Below, piece after piece: positions 8,478 through 16,889 of a stretch of 64,000 nt of DNA. The stretch is from Myxococcales bacterium. GTDB taxonomy: Bacteria; Myxococcota; Myxococcia; Myxococcales; JAJYLH01. Position 1 is the stretch's first letter. The number at the start of each line of letters is the position of its first letter. Location of the stretch: contig JAJYLH010000017.1 of NCBI GenBank assembly GCA_021787845.1, positions 1 through 64,000 of the forward strand. The letters are read 5' to 3'. The notes under the pieces were generated by a model. That model was not told where the DNA came from and made no database searches. It saw nothing but the letters and a program-made list of their open reading frames with translations. The translations under genes were made by a program, and so were the position numbers.

Positions 8478-9428
8478 CTACTTCTTCTGGCTCCGGTCGA
8501 GCTCCTTCGCGCTCATCACCTCGGCCTGGCCGGTGAAGATCTCGGCGCCCTGGACGCGCCAGTCGGGCTGCACGTCGAGCTGCGACTTGATGGCAAACGG
8601 CAGCGGCGGATCTCCGGTCTGCGACTTGATCTCCCCGTCGATCTCCAGCGTGGCGGTCTGGGCGTTCGCCGGCATCGGGTCGATGTACCAGACGGCGTAC
8701 GCGGCCTGCGGCGGGAACTGCCGAATCCAGCCGTCGGGGTAGTCGAGGAGCGACTCCGGCCCGCCCGGTCCGCCCTGGTGGCCGAGGTACTGGTCCTTCT
8801 TCCCCTTCGCGTTGGTGCCGACGTACTGCGCGTCGAGCGCGTTGAACGACAGGTCGAGGATCATCTTCCCGCTCGTCGCCTGGCCGTTCTCGGTCGCGAT
8901 GGACTCGTGCCGCGGCGCGCCCCAGACCGCCATGTCGATGCGCAGCCGGTCCTGAGTGCCCTGCTTGACCCGCTTGATGCCGAGCAGGTCGAAGCGCACC
9001 CCGTACATCGTCGACGAGGAAATCGGCCGGTACTGCCCGTCCTCCAGCAGGTCGTAGAACGACTTCGCCATCTTGTAGTAGTGCTCGCGCAGGGCCGCCT
9101 GGTCCTGGGAAATCACGCCGGCCTTCTTCGCCGCGTCGAGGGCGAGCTTGAGCGGCCCGTCCTGGTGGTACATCCCCGGGTGCTGGTTCGAGATGTTGTC
9201 GATCTGCGCCTGGTACCAGCGGGTCTGGCTCGCCAGCTCGTCGCGCCAGCGGTCGGTATCGCCCAGCGCGTAGGTGTAGCTCGCGCGCTCGACGTACTCG
9301 GCGTGGAGCTGCGCGAGCTTCGCTTTCAGGTCGAGGTGGTTGACCTCGTCCTGGTGCGAGTTGAAGGCGAGGATGGCGAGGACGACCAGCGCCCCGCCGA
9401 TGACAAGCACCTTGATCACCGGCTTCAT
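8478..9428 (-). CDS. membrane-anchored hypothetical protein
   Basis: The start is the ATG at 9426-9428 (MKPVIKVLVIGGALVVLAI). Longer frames extend into the GGACACGTGAGTGTCC repeat region and are rejected. The 316-residue product has one N-terminal membrane segment (residues 4-22), a helical stretch rich in Lys/Glu/Gln, and a C-terminal beta-rich half with YRPISSSTMYGVRFDLLGIKRV, IDMAVWG and AAYAVWYIDP. No family is recognised. The topology suggests an anchored periplasmic protein. It ends 50 bases upstream of copy 3 of the 9-bp array. Confidence 0.7.
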   Translation of the reverse strand: MKPVIKVLVIGGALVVLAILAFNSHQDEVNHLDLKAKLAQLHAEYVERASYTYALGDTDRWRDELASQTRWYQAQIDNISNQHPGMYHQDGPLKLALDAAKKAGVISQDQAALREHYYKMAKSFYDLLEDGQYRPISSSTMYGVRFDLLGIKRVKQGTQDRLRIDMAVWGAPRHESIATENGQATSGKMILDLSFNALDAQYVGTNAKGKKDQYLGHQGGPGGPESLLDYPDGWIRQFPPQAAYAVWYIDPMPANAQTATLEIDGEIKSQTGDPPLPFAIKSQLDVQPDWRVQGAEIFTGQAEVMSAKELDRSQKK

Positions 9429-9548
9429 CGTGAACGACTCCCGATTCGCTCTCGCGGGCGCTCCGCCGCGCCCCGAGACGAAGGCCGCCCTTCCTAGCCC
9501 ATCCGGCGGCCGGGCGCAAATCGGGGGCGCGCTGGGGTCCCGGTCGAT

Positions 9549-9815
9549 CCGGTTGACGCACTTGCCCCGAGTTGGTGCCGGACACGTGAGTGTCCGGGCA
9601 CAGGCACGGCCGCCGCACGCGCACAGGCTTCGCGTAGACGGCGCATCCGCGCGATGGTGTCGCCTGTACCCTTTGGGCGGGTGGGGAAGCCGGACACGTG
9701 AGTGTCCGGGTACAGGCACGGCCACCGCACGCGCACAGGCTTCGCGTAGACGGCGCATCCGCGCGATGGTGTCGCCTGTACCCGGACACTCACGTGTCCG
9801 GCTCCAAGTCCGGCT
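9549..9815. repeat. GGACACGTGAGTGTCC palindromic element with a 95-bp tandem duplication
   Basis: Two copies of a 95-bp unit (9577-9671 and 9689-9783) differ at only a few bases. Each begins GCCGGACACGTGAGTGTCCG; an inverted copy of that end, CCCGGACACTCACGTGTCCG, closes the block at 9781-9802. A leading CGGTTGACGCA at 9550-9560 also occurs at 38588. The 442-base gap 9429-9870 holds nothing else. Confidence 0.85.
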
Positions 9816-9870
9816 CCAAGCGGGTGGACCGGCCGGGCATGGTTCGGAGGTGACCCGAGCGCTCTTCCGT

Positions 9871-10380
9871 TCACGCCAACTGCGGCGGGCCGGGGGGCGC
9901 CTGCTGCTTGAGGCGGCGGAACTCGAGGTACATCGACGCGCGCCAGCGGACGATCATCCCGAACGCGAGCAGGTAGAAGAGCGCCGCGGTCTTCATCGGC
10001 GGGAGCATCTCGTCGAGATAGTCGTGCAGCGCGAAGCGGACGAGCACCAGCCCGATGAGGATGGTCAGGAACGCCTTCGAGCGCTGGAGGTAGATCGCGT
10101 CGCCGCGCCGGGTCAGCTTGGAGGTCTTCTGGAGCGGCACCGCGAGGAGCAGCGCGCCGAGCAGCACCGCTACGAGCCCCCAGGTGAGCGGCACGCGCAT
10201 CTTCGGGTCGAGGAACATGCAGAAGCCGGTCGCCATCCCGAGCGGCGGCATCACGATCTTCGCCGTCGAGATGGCGGTCTTCGTCTCGCGCACGCGCCAG
10301 AGCAGGATGACGCCGCCGCCGACCAGCGTCGCGGCGAGCATCAGGAGCTTCAGGTGAGGGAGGTTGGTGATCGCGTCCAC
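9871..10380 (-). CDS. CcdC-like (DUF1453) membrane protein
   Basis: A 169-residue membrane protein with about four to five hydrophobic segments. The block KIVMPPLGMATGFCMFLDPKMRVP (residues about 41-64) matches the conserved KI-x-PP-x-M-x-TGF-x-MF pattern of CcdC/DUF1453 proteins, whose gene lies in a cytochrome c maturation cluster in Bacillus but whose function is not established. Here no cytochrome maturation gene is adjacent. The start codon is GTG at 10378-10380 with GGAGG unusually close to it, so the exact start is less certain; an internal ATG lies at residue 14. Confidence 0.75.
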   Translation of the reverse strand: MDAITNLPHLKLLMLAATLVGGGVILLWRVRETKTAISTAKIVMPPLGMATGFCMFLDPKMRVPLTWGLVAVLLGALLLAVPLQKTSKLTRRGDAIYLQRSKAFLTILIGLVLVRFALHDYLDEMLPPMKTAALFYLLAFGMIVRWRASMYLEFRRLKQQAPPGPPQLA

Positions 10381-10484
10381 GCCTCCAAGCTTAACGGTGG
10401 TCCCGTCCGCTCGCCGCGATGTCGGCTACCGGTCGCCCGGCGAACGGGCAGGCGCCGATTCTCGGGGCTCGATCCGATTCGTAG

Positions 10485-10582
10485 GACGGGTGGAGCGCAG
10501 CGGAGCCCATCGTCGAGGGGCGTGGCTGATGTGGCGAGGACCTCGAAGCGCCTCCGCAGGACCTCGAAGCGCCTCCGGAAGA
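10485..10582. repeat. half-copy of the GGTGGAGCG family plus a 21-bp direct repeat
   Basis: Positions 10485-10514 (GGACGGGTGGAGCGCAGCGG AGCCCATCG) match one arm of the element at 4795. Positions 10540-10582 contain two direct copies of GGACCTCGAAGCGCCTCCG spaced 21 bases apart. The gap 10381-10770 holds no supportable gene. Confidence 0.65.
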
Positions 10583-10770
10583 CTCGACCGCGCCGGGCGC
10601 TTCGCGGACCGCCACCGACCCGGCCCTGGCCGAGGCCCGAGCGCCCGCGCCTCGGAGCCCTCGCGGCGGCGAACGCGCGCCCGCATCGCACGGCTTCCGG
10701 ACTCCCGCCGGTGGAGAAACGCGAAGGCGGCAGCCCCCGGCCACCGCCTCCGACCCGGAACCCGTTCCTA

Positions 10771-11514
10771 TTACGCGGTCTCCGGGGCCTCCGCCTTCTT
10801 CGCGCTGGCGGACTTCGCCTTCGCCTTCTTCTGGCCCTTCTTGTCCGTGGCCGGCGGAGTGTTGCCGTTCGACTTCTTCTTCGCCGCTGCCTTCTTCTTT
10901 CCGAACTTGACGAAGAACGACTCGACGAAGGCCGCCTTCTTCGGAAACTTGTTCTGGAGCGTGCCGTGCAGGGCGATGTAGCTCCCGCCCCAATCGTCCT
11001 TCGCGGTGTCGAGCGCCGCCTGCGCCGTCGCGTCGTCCGCCTCGGCCTTGGCCAGGTTCACCAGCGGCTTCTGCCACTGCGTCTTGAGATCCGCCAGCGG
11101 CTTCGCATACTCCGCACGGGTCTTGGGCAAGCCCGCGAGGTGGTCGCCGACATCCTTGAACCAGTCGTAGAAGTCGAGGGCGGTCAGGCGCTTCACCTTG
11201 GTCAACGACATCGTGAAGAGCGCCGTGTAGCGCTTGTCCTTGCGGTTCTTCCCGACCTCTTTGAACGCGGTGATTTCGACCTCGGTGATGAGGTCCTGCG
11301 AGTCGAAGTGGACGCAGAACACCGGGCCACGCATGTCGATGACGTGGTCGTCGGTGTCCAGCGCCTTCGACTGCGCCGCCTTGAGCCCGTCATGGACGGG
11401 CTGGATCTCGTTAGCGAACCCCTTGGTCGTGTTGCGCGAGCGCAACCGCGACATCGTCGTCCGCGACGCCTTGAGCAGCGTGCCGGGTGCCGCGGTGTTC
11501 GGAGGCTTCTCCAT
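10771..11514 (-). CDS. hypothetical protein with Lys/Ala-rich C-terminal tail
   Basis: The 247-residue protein has no signal peptide or membrane segment. Residues 1-150 form a mixed alpha/beta region (HVIDMRGPVFCVHFDSQDLITEVEITAF, followed by a charged helical part) of no family I recognise. The last 60 residues are a highly basic, Lys/Ala-rich tail (KFGKKKAAAKKKS... KKAKAKSASAKK), like histone H1-type tails of DNA-binding proteins in high-GC bacteria. AAGGAGGG stands six bases before the ATG, a strong ribosome binding site. The protein at 40987-42033 has a comparable Lys/Ala-rich low-complexity segment, at its N-terminus. DNA binding is inference. Confidence 0.65.
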   Translation of the reverse strand: MEKPPNTAAPGTLLKASRTTMSRLRSRNTTKGFANEIQPVHDGLKAAQSKALDTDDHVIDMRGPVFCVHFDSQDLITEVEITAFKEVGKNRKDKRYTALFTMSLTKVKRLTALDFYDWFKDVGDHLAGLPKTRAEYAKPLADLKTQWQKPLVNLAKAEADDATAQAALDTAKDDWGGSYIALHGTLQNKFPKKAAFVESFFVKFGKKKAAAKKKSNGNTPPATDKKGQKKAKAKSASAKKAEAPETA

Positions 11515-11745
11515 GTCGTCCCTCCTTTCTCAGGCCCGCGTGCCGGGGGTCGCGCGGGCATCCGAGGCGGATGGGTGCTGCGTGGGCGCCTCGGTGAAGC
11601 CATCCTGCGCCGGACAAAAAAGGGAGTCAAGAATTATTTCGACGGCGATCTCGCGCTATCGAGAACGCCGTTCACAAAATGCCGGCGGCCGGACCGGCCC
11701 CACCGCGCGCGAAGATGCGGATCGGGCGGAGCACGCGTGGGGGAG

Positions 11746-11955
11746 GCGCATCGACTTTCCGATGCGGAGAAAGCACGCGCTCCGAAGGCGCATCGACTTT
11801 TCGATGCGGGGATAGCACGCGCTCCGAAGGCGCATCGACTTTCCGATGCGGGGAAAGCACGCGCTCCCAAGGCGCATCGACTCTCCGATGCCGGCGCCGA
11901 ACGCGCTCTGGACCCCCATCGACTTTCCGATGCGGGCGCGGAAAGCATGCGGAGG
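11746..11955. repeat. 42-bp tandem hairpin array, five units
   Basis: Five units of 42 bp start at about 11746, 11788, 11830, 11872 and 11914. Each carries GCATCG-ACTTTC-CGATGC (a six-base-pair stem with a six-base loop) followed by GGGGAAAGCACGCGCTCC or a variant. The last two units are degenerate. All frames stay open through it because 42 is divisible by three; on the minus strand it reads as a 14-residue repeat with SESRCAFGARA. It lies about 240 bases upstream of the defence operon start. The rest of 11515-12197 holds no supportable gene. Confidence 0.85.
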
Positions 11956-12197
11956 AGCCCCGGAAAGCGGGTGTCCAGTCGTCTCAGGTCCGCGCTGGTT
12001 CCCCGGGCGGGATCAGGGAGCAGCCGCGACCTGGAGCATCGTCGTCGAAGGCGCCACCGGCTCGGTCGGCGTTGGATGCCCGGCGCGTCGTCGCAGGCCA
12101 GATGAGCGAGCGTCGCCAGCCAGGGCGCTTGACGCTGCGCGGAAAACTCGCAAGTATCTGGAAGGTGCGTCGTCGCATAGCCGCGACGGAGGCCGAG

Positions 12198-13403
12198 ATG
12201 AGCACGCCGATGCTGAAATCGCTCCGAGTCTCGGGGCTATTGTCCTTCGGGCCCGAGCCGGTGGACATCCCGCTGACGCCGCTCAACGTGCTCATCGGAC
12301 CGAACGGTTCCGGGAAGTCCAACACCATCGAGGTCCTGTCGCTCCTGCAAGCCGCGCCGACGGACATCACGCGGCCGATCCGGAAAGGTGGTGGAGTACA
12401 AGAATGGGTCTGGAAGGGGGCGTCGCCACAGGACGCTTGGGCGATGGTCGAGGTGTTGGTGCGTAACCCATTCCTGCCGCGTCGCCCGGAGCACTCCACT
12501 GGATGGTTTCGGTATCGCCTCAAGATATACACGCTAGGTGGGTCGCCGTTTCTCATCGGCGACGAGACGCTCGAGGATGAGAACGCGCAACCAGGTCAGC
12601 AGAGACCATCTACCTTTTTCGAGTATGAGAACGGGCGGCCGATGCTCAGCATCAGAGGTGGACCCGAGCGTCGGGAAGTGCAACAAGGAAAGCTCAACCC
12701 GCAGCAGTCGATTCTGTCGCAGAGGAGAGAGCCGGAATTGTACCCCGAGATCACGAACACAGCGGAGCTGTTCTCGAGGATTCGCATCTATCGCGAGTGG
12801 TCTTTCGGCCGTCTTGCTCCCGCGCGCTTGCCGCAACGAACAGATCTTCCGAACGATCATCTCGATGAGGACACATCGAACCTCGCGCTGGTGCTGAGCC
12901 GCCTTCGACAGTACCCAGAGGTCAAGCGATCTTTGGTCAGAGAGCTCGGCACTCTGTCGCCGCACTTCGACGATTTCGAACTGAAGCTCGAAGGAGGAAC
13001 GGTGCAGATTGTCTTCATCGAAGGTGGTTTCACGATTCCCGCGACACGCCTGTCGGACGGCACTCTCCGTTACCTCTGCCTTCTCGCCATCCTGCTCGAC
13101 CCGACGCCGCCGCCGCTCGTGTGCATCGAAGAGCCCGAGCTCGGCCTGCACCCGGACATGATGCCGCAGATTGCTCGGCTCCTGCGGGAAGCGTCCGAAC
13201 GGATGCAGTTGGTTGTCACGACTCACTCGGATGCGCTGGTGAGCGCGCTTTCCGACACGCCGGAATCGGTAATCGTGTGCGAGAAGGAGGAGTCGAAGAC
13301 CTCGCTCGAACGCCTCAACGCCGCCGAGCTGAAACCGTGGCTGGAGAAATACCGGCTTGGGCAACTCTGGATGCGCGGAGATCTCGGAGGTACGCGATGG
13401 TGA
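12198..13403 (+). CDS. SMC/OLD-type AAA ATPase of a putative defence operon
   Basis: A 401-residue ABC/SMC-type ATPase of the AAA_15/AAA_21 group found in OLD, PARIS (AriA) and similar anti-phage systems. Walker A is GPNGSGKS (residues 34-41). A signature-like LSDGTLRYLCLLAILL, Walker B CIEEPELGLHP (E311, E312) and the switch His in TTHSDAL (H343) are all present, so it should bind and hydrolyse ATP. I begin it at the ATG at 12198, five bases after GGAGG; a longer frame runs back through the 42-bp array. Its stop overlaps the next start by seven bases (ATG at 13397), implying translational coupling. As in PARIS, the ATPase may sense infection and control the TOPRIM-like partner; that is inference. 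Confidence 0.88.
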   Translation: MSTPMLKSLRVSGLLSFGPEPVDIPLTPLNVLIGPNGSGKSNTIEVLSLLQAAPTDITRPIRKGGGVQEWVWKGASPQDAWAMVEVLVRNPFLPRRPEHSTGWFRYRLKIYTLGGSPFLIGDETLEDENAQPGQQRPSTFFEYENGRPMLSIRGGPERREVQQGKLNPQQSILSQRREPELYPEITNTAELFSRIRIYREWSFGRLAPARLPQRTDLPNDHLDEDTSNLALVLSRLRQYPEVKRSLVRELGTLSPHFDDFELKLEGGTVQIVFIEGGFTIPATRLSDGTLRYLCLLAILLDPTPPPLVCIEEPELGLHPDMMPQIARLLREASERMQLVVTTHSDALVSALSDTPESVIVCEKEESKTSLERLNAAELKPWLEKYRLGQLWMRGDLGGTRW

Positions 13404-14005
13404 AGCGCGCCGGCAAGCTCTTCATCGAGGGCGGCGGCGACTCCAACGACTTGCAGGCGGAGTGCCGCAACACCTTTCGGAACCTTCTCGAGAAGGCGGG
13501 GTTGAAGGGGCGCCTGCCGCGCATCATCGCGGCTGGTCCGCGCGAGGGCGCCTACCGAGACTTCTGTTCCTTCTTCAGCGATGGAACGGTGCGCGCGTTC
13601 TTGCTCGTCGACAGCGAGGGGCCGGTTTCCGCGACCTCGCCCTGGGAACACCTGAAGCAACGCGACAAGTGGGAGAAGCCCCCGCGCGCCACCGACGACC
13701 AGTGTCATCTCATGGTGCAGTGCATGGAGACCTGGTTTCTCGCCGACCCGCCCGCTTTGCAGACGTTCTTCGGCCAGGGCTTCGCACCGAAATCGCTGCC
13801 GGCGCATGCGAACATCGAGGACGCTCCGAAGACCGAGGTGCTCGCCGGCCTCGAGGCCGCGACCGCGCAGACGAAGACCAAGGGCGAGTACGACAAGGGC
13901 GCGCACAGCTTCAAGGTTCTCGGGACGCTCGACCCGGCGAAGGTCCGGCAGCGCTCGAAGTGGGCCGAGCGGTTCTTCGCGACGATGGAGAGGGTTCTCG
14001 AGTAA
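13397..14005 (+). CDS. DUF4276/TOPRIM-like putative effector
   Basis: A 202-residue protein encoded in overlap with the ATPase. It has the motif order of TOPRIM-like folds: an early acidic strand KLFIEGGGDSND (E11, D15), an LLVDSEG strand (D72, E74) and MVQCMETWFLAD (E111, D117), which is the typical pattern of DUF4276 proteins. These residues could bind Mg2+ for nuclease activity, as in OLD-family and AriB-type partners, though catalysis is not shown. CGGAGG lies six bases before the ATG. Fifteen bases separate its stop from the restriction-modification gene. A second ATPase plus TOPRIM-like pair occurs at 42268-44201. Confidence 0.78.
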   Translation: MVKRAGKLFIEGGGDSNDLQAECRNTFRNLLEKAGLKGRLPRIIAAGPREGAYRDFCSFFSDGTVRAFLLVDSEGPVSATSPWEHLKQRDKWEKPPRATDDQCHLMVQCMETWFLADPPALQTFFGQGFAPKSLPAHANIEDAPKTEVLAGLEAATAQTKTKGEYDKGAHSFKVLGTLDPAKVRQRSKWAERFFATMERVLE

Positions 14006-14020
14006 CCGGAAGGCGACGTG

Positions 14021-16840
14021 ATGGCAATCGACCGCGCGACCATCGAACGGCTGGTGAAGCACTTCGAGCGTCTCGAAGCGACCGGCGCGAGCCGCGACCT
14101 GAAGGAAGCGGCCGTCCGGGACGAATTCATCAACCCCTTCTTCGAAGCGCTCGGATGGGACGTGCGCAACGTCGCGCGCAAGGCGCCGCGGTTCAAGGAC
14201 GTGCTCAAGAACGAGACCGTCCGGCGCGGCGAGGAGACCAAGGAACCGGACTACACGTTTCGCATCGGCGGCGGCGACGTGTTCTACCTGGAGGCGAAGA
14301 AGCCCGCGGTCATCATCACGACGGATCGCGAGCCGGCGTTGCAGCTTCGCCGCTACTCATGGCCCGCCGAGTCGCATCTCTTCGGCGTACTGACGAACTT
14401 CCGGGACCTGCTCGTCTACGATCGCGCGGTACGGCCCTCGCCAACGGACGGCGCGATGTCCGCGTGCCTCCTGCGGCTGCGGTTCGACGAGTATCTGCCG
14501 CGCCTCGACGAGCTGGCATCGCTGCTGACGCGCGAGGGCATCGAAGGAGCCGAGCATCCGATCTTCACGCAAACGCGCGAGACCCGGCGCGGGACGCTCC
14601 CGTTCGATGATCAGTTCCTCGCTCAGCTCGAAGCATGGCGACTTCTCCTCGGGAGAAGCATCGCATCGGCGAATCCGGAGCTCGACGCGCCGGCCGTCAC
14701 TCTCGTCGTTCAACGCATCATTGACCGACTGCTCTTCCTGAGAATCTGCGAGGACAAGGGCATCGAGCCGTACCGCACGCTCGACCGTATCGCCGGACAG
14801 GACAAGCCGTTCGCGCGTCTGGTCAAGCTCTTCCATTACGCCGACCGGCGATTCAACTCGGGGCTGTTCCACTTCCGACCGGCTGCCGGCCGCAGCGAAG
14901 AAATCGATCGTCTGACCACGAGCTTGTCCGTTCCTGACGCGCCCGTCGTCGAGCTCCTTCGCGGCTTGTATCCGCCGTCGCTGCCGTATGCCTTTGGCGC
15001 GTTGCCGCCGGACATCCTCGGTCAGGTCTACGAACGGTTCCTCGGCAACGTCCTGGAGATTCATCGCGGCCGTCGAGTTCGCGCGGTGCCGAAGGAGGAG
15101 GTCCGACGAGCCGGCGCCATCTACTACACGCCCGCGCCGGTCGTCAGACACATCGTCCATTCGGTCTTGGAGCCGCTGCTGCAAACGCACGCGCCCGACT
15201 TCAAGCAGCCGCTGCGCGTGCTCGACCCCGCTTGCGGTTCGGGATCGTTTCTCGTCGAGGCGTACCTTTACTTGCTCGACTGGTACCTCGACCGGTTCAC
15301 GGCGAGCCCGTCCGCGACGCGTGCAGCGTTGCGCAAAGGTCTGCTCGTCCGAGACGGTGGGACGCCGCGGCTCAGCCTCGATGCGCGGCGACGCATCCTT
15401 CTCGCGCACGTCCACGGCGTCGATGTCGATCGCAACGCGGTCGAAGTGACGAAGCTTTCGCTCCTCATCCAGATGCTCGCGCCGTGCGCGCCGGAGATTG
15501 CGCAAGTCGATTTCGACGATGGCCACGAGAGCCTCTTGCCGGACCTCGGGCGCAACATCGTTGCCGGAAACAGCATCATCGAGCCGGACTTCGAGAGCAC
15601 GTCGCGTTCGGCGGAGACGCGCAGCACCATCTCCGCGCTGCCGATGCGATGGGATGAGGCTTTCCCCGATGTCACCGCGGCCGGCGGCTTCGATGCCATC
15701 ATTGGCAACCCGCCTTACGACAAGGTCTCGCGCCGGGAGACGCCGTACGAATACGACTACCTGAAGCAGCACTTCCCGCGCACCGCGCAGTACAAGATCG
15801 AGCTCTACGCAGTCTTCATCGAACGCGTGTTGCAACTCCTGCGCGAAGGCGGCCTGCATTCTTTCATCGTGCCGAACAGCTTTCTCGCCGGCGTGTACCT
15901 CGAAGATCTTCGCAACTTGATGGCGCTCGACAATACCCTCGTCGATCTCGCGTTCTTGCAGTTCCAAGTCTTTCGCGCCGCGAAGCTCGATTCGGTCATC
16001 TATATCGTGAAGCGAGAGAAGCCGACTCCGGCGACGCGCCTGCGCCTGCGCAAGGCGGACGAGTCGTTCCAAACCATCCCGGAGGGCGAACAAGTCCTGA
16101 CCGTGAAGCAGTGGCAACAGAGCGCCGGCCGCACGTTCGCGATGACCACCGGCGCAGGCGCGCAGCGGCTCGTGCGAGAGCTGGAACAGGCGCCGCGGCG
16201 GCTCAGCGACCTCGCGACGATTCACCTCGGCCTCGTGCCGAAATCAAACGATCTCGTCAGCGACTCCCGCACGAGCACCGCGCGCGATGGCCTCCTCCGA
16301 GCCCGCGACTTTGGCCGCTACGAACAAGCGACGCCGATACGATGGTTCGACTTCGCCCACACGGAAATCGCCGGGGGCACCAAGGACGCCGCGGTCTACC
16401 AGACCGGCCCGCGCATCGTCGCCCACGCCATCCGCAACCTGCGCATCCCGCGACGCCTCGTCTGCGGACTCGCCGAGGCAGGCACCTTTACCGACGGAAC
16501 CGTCCACAACATCCTCCCGAAGCCGGGAGTCGATGCGCTCACCCTCCTCGGCATCCTCGACTCGAACGTGATCGATCGCTACTACGCCGCCCGGTTCCCC
16601 GAACATCGCATCAAGGGCGAGTACCTGAAGTCGCTCCCGATGCCCGAGCTGTCGCGACGCGATGCGGAGAGCATCGCAAAGCTGGTTCGTCAGCGTATCG
16701 AGGCGAACGCGATGCCGGACCCGCTCGACCGTGAGCGACAGATCAGGCACTGCGAGCGAGAGCTCGATGCCGCCGTCGCCCAGGCGTTCGGGCTGTCGGA
16801 GGCGGCGGCGGTGTTCGTGGCGAGGACGGCGGCGATGTAG
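14021..16840 (+). CDS. type IIG (Eco57I-like) restriction-modification enzyme
   Basis: A 939-residue single-chain restriction-methylation enzyme. The N-terminal nuclease shows a PD-(D/E)xK pattern: EPDYTF (D77) then VFYLEAKK (E91-x-K93). The methyltransferase core has motif I DPACGSGSF beginning at residue 402, a DVD-x-NAVEVTKLSL acidic loop, and motif IV NPPY at 563-566, the signature of N6-adenine methylation. The C-terminal part (about 700-900: HLGLVPKSNDL, GRYEQATPIRWFD, FPEHRIKGEYLKSLPMP) is the TaqI-like target-recognition region. The ATG at 14021 follows GGAAGG; a GTG directly before it is less likely. It is the third gene of the operon. All key residues are present, so it looks intact. 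Confidence 0.9.
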   Translation: MAIDRATIERLVKHFERLEATGASRDLKEAAVRDEFINPFFEALGWDVRNVARKAPRFKDVLKNETVRRGEETKEPDYTFRIGGGDVFYLEAKKPAVIITTDREPALQLRRYSWPAESHLFGVLTNFRDLLVYDRAVRPSPTDGAMSACLLRLRFDEYLPRLDELASLLTREGIEGAEHPIFTQTRETRRGTLPFDDQFLAQLEAWRLLLGRSIASANPELDAPAVTLVVQRIIDRLLFLRICEDKGIEPYRTLDRIAGQDKPFARLVKLFHYADRRFNSGLFHFRPAAGRSEEIDRLTTSLSVPDAPVVELLRGLYPPSLPYAFGALPPDILGQVYERFLGNVLEIHRGRRVRAVPKEEVRRAGAIYYTPAPVVRHIVHSVLEPLLQTHAPDFKQPLRVLDPACGSGSFLVEAYLYLLDWYLDRFTASPSATRAALRKGLLVRDGGTPRLSLDARRRILLAHVHGVDVDRNAVEVTKLSLLIQMLAPCAPEIAQVDFDDGHESLLPDLGRNIVAGNSIIEPDFESTSRSAETRSTISALPMRWDEAFPDVTAAGGFDAIIGNPPYDKVSRRETPYEYDYLKQHFPRTAQYKIELYAVFIERVLQLLREGGLHSFIVPNSFLAGVYLEDLRNLMALDNTLVDLAFLQFQVFRAAKLDSVIYIVKREKPTPATRLRLRKADESFQTIPEGEQVLTVKQWQQSAGRTFAMTTGAGAQRLVRELEQAPRRLSDLATIHLGLVPKSNDLVSDSRTSTARDGLLRARDFGRYEQATPIRWFDFAHTEIAGGTKDAAVYQTGPRIVAHAIRNLRIPRRLVCGLAEAGTFTDGTVHNILPKPGVDALTLLGILDSNVIDRYYAARFPEHRIKGEYLKSLPMPELSRRDAESIAKLVRQRIEANAMPDPLDRERQIRHCERELDAAVAQAFGLSEAAAVFVARTAAM

Positions 16841-16889
16841 TGCCACGAATCGATACTCTTCCGCGATCACCATCAGACAGAGCAGTAGC

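Noticed and set aside
9429-9758. N-terminal extension of the 8478 gene through the GGACAC repeats
   Set aside because: Residues there are repeat translation; the hydrophobic anchor begins at the ATG at 9426-9428.
11746-11955. CRISPR array
   Set aside because: Units are contiguous with no unique spacers, and no cas gene is present.
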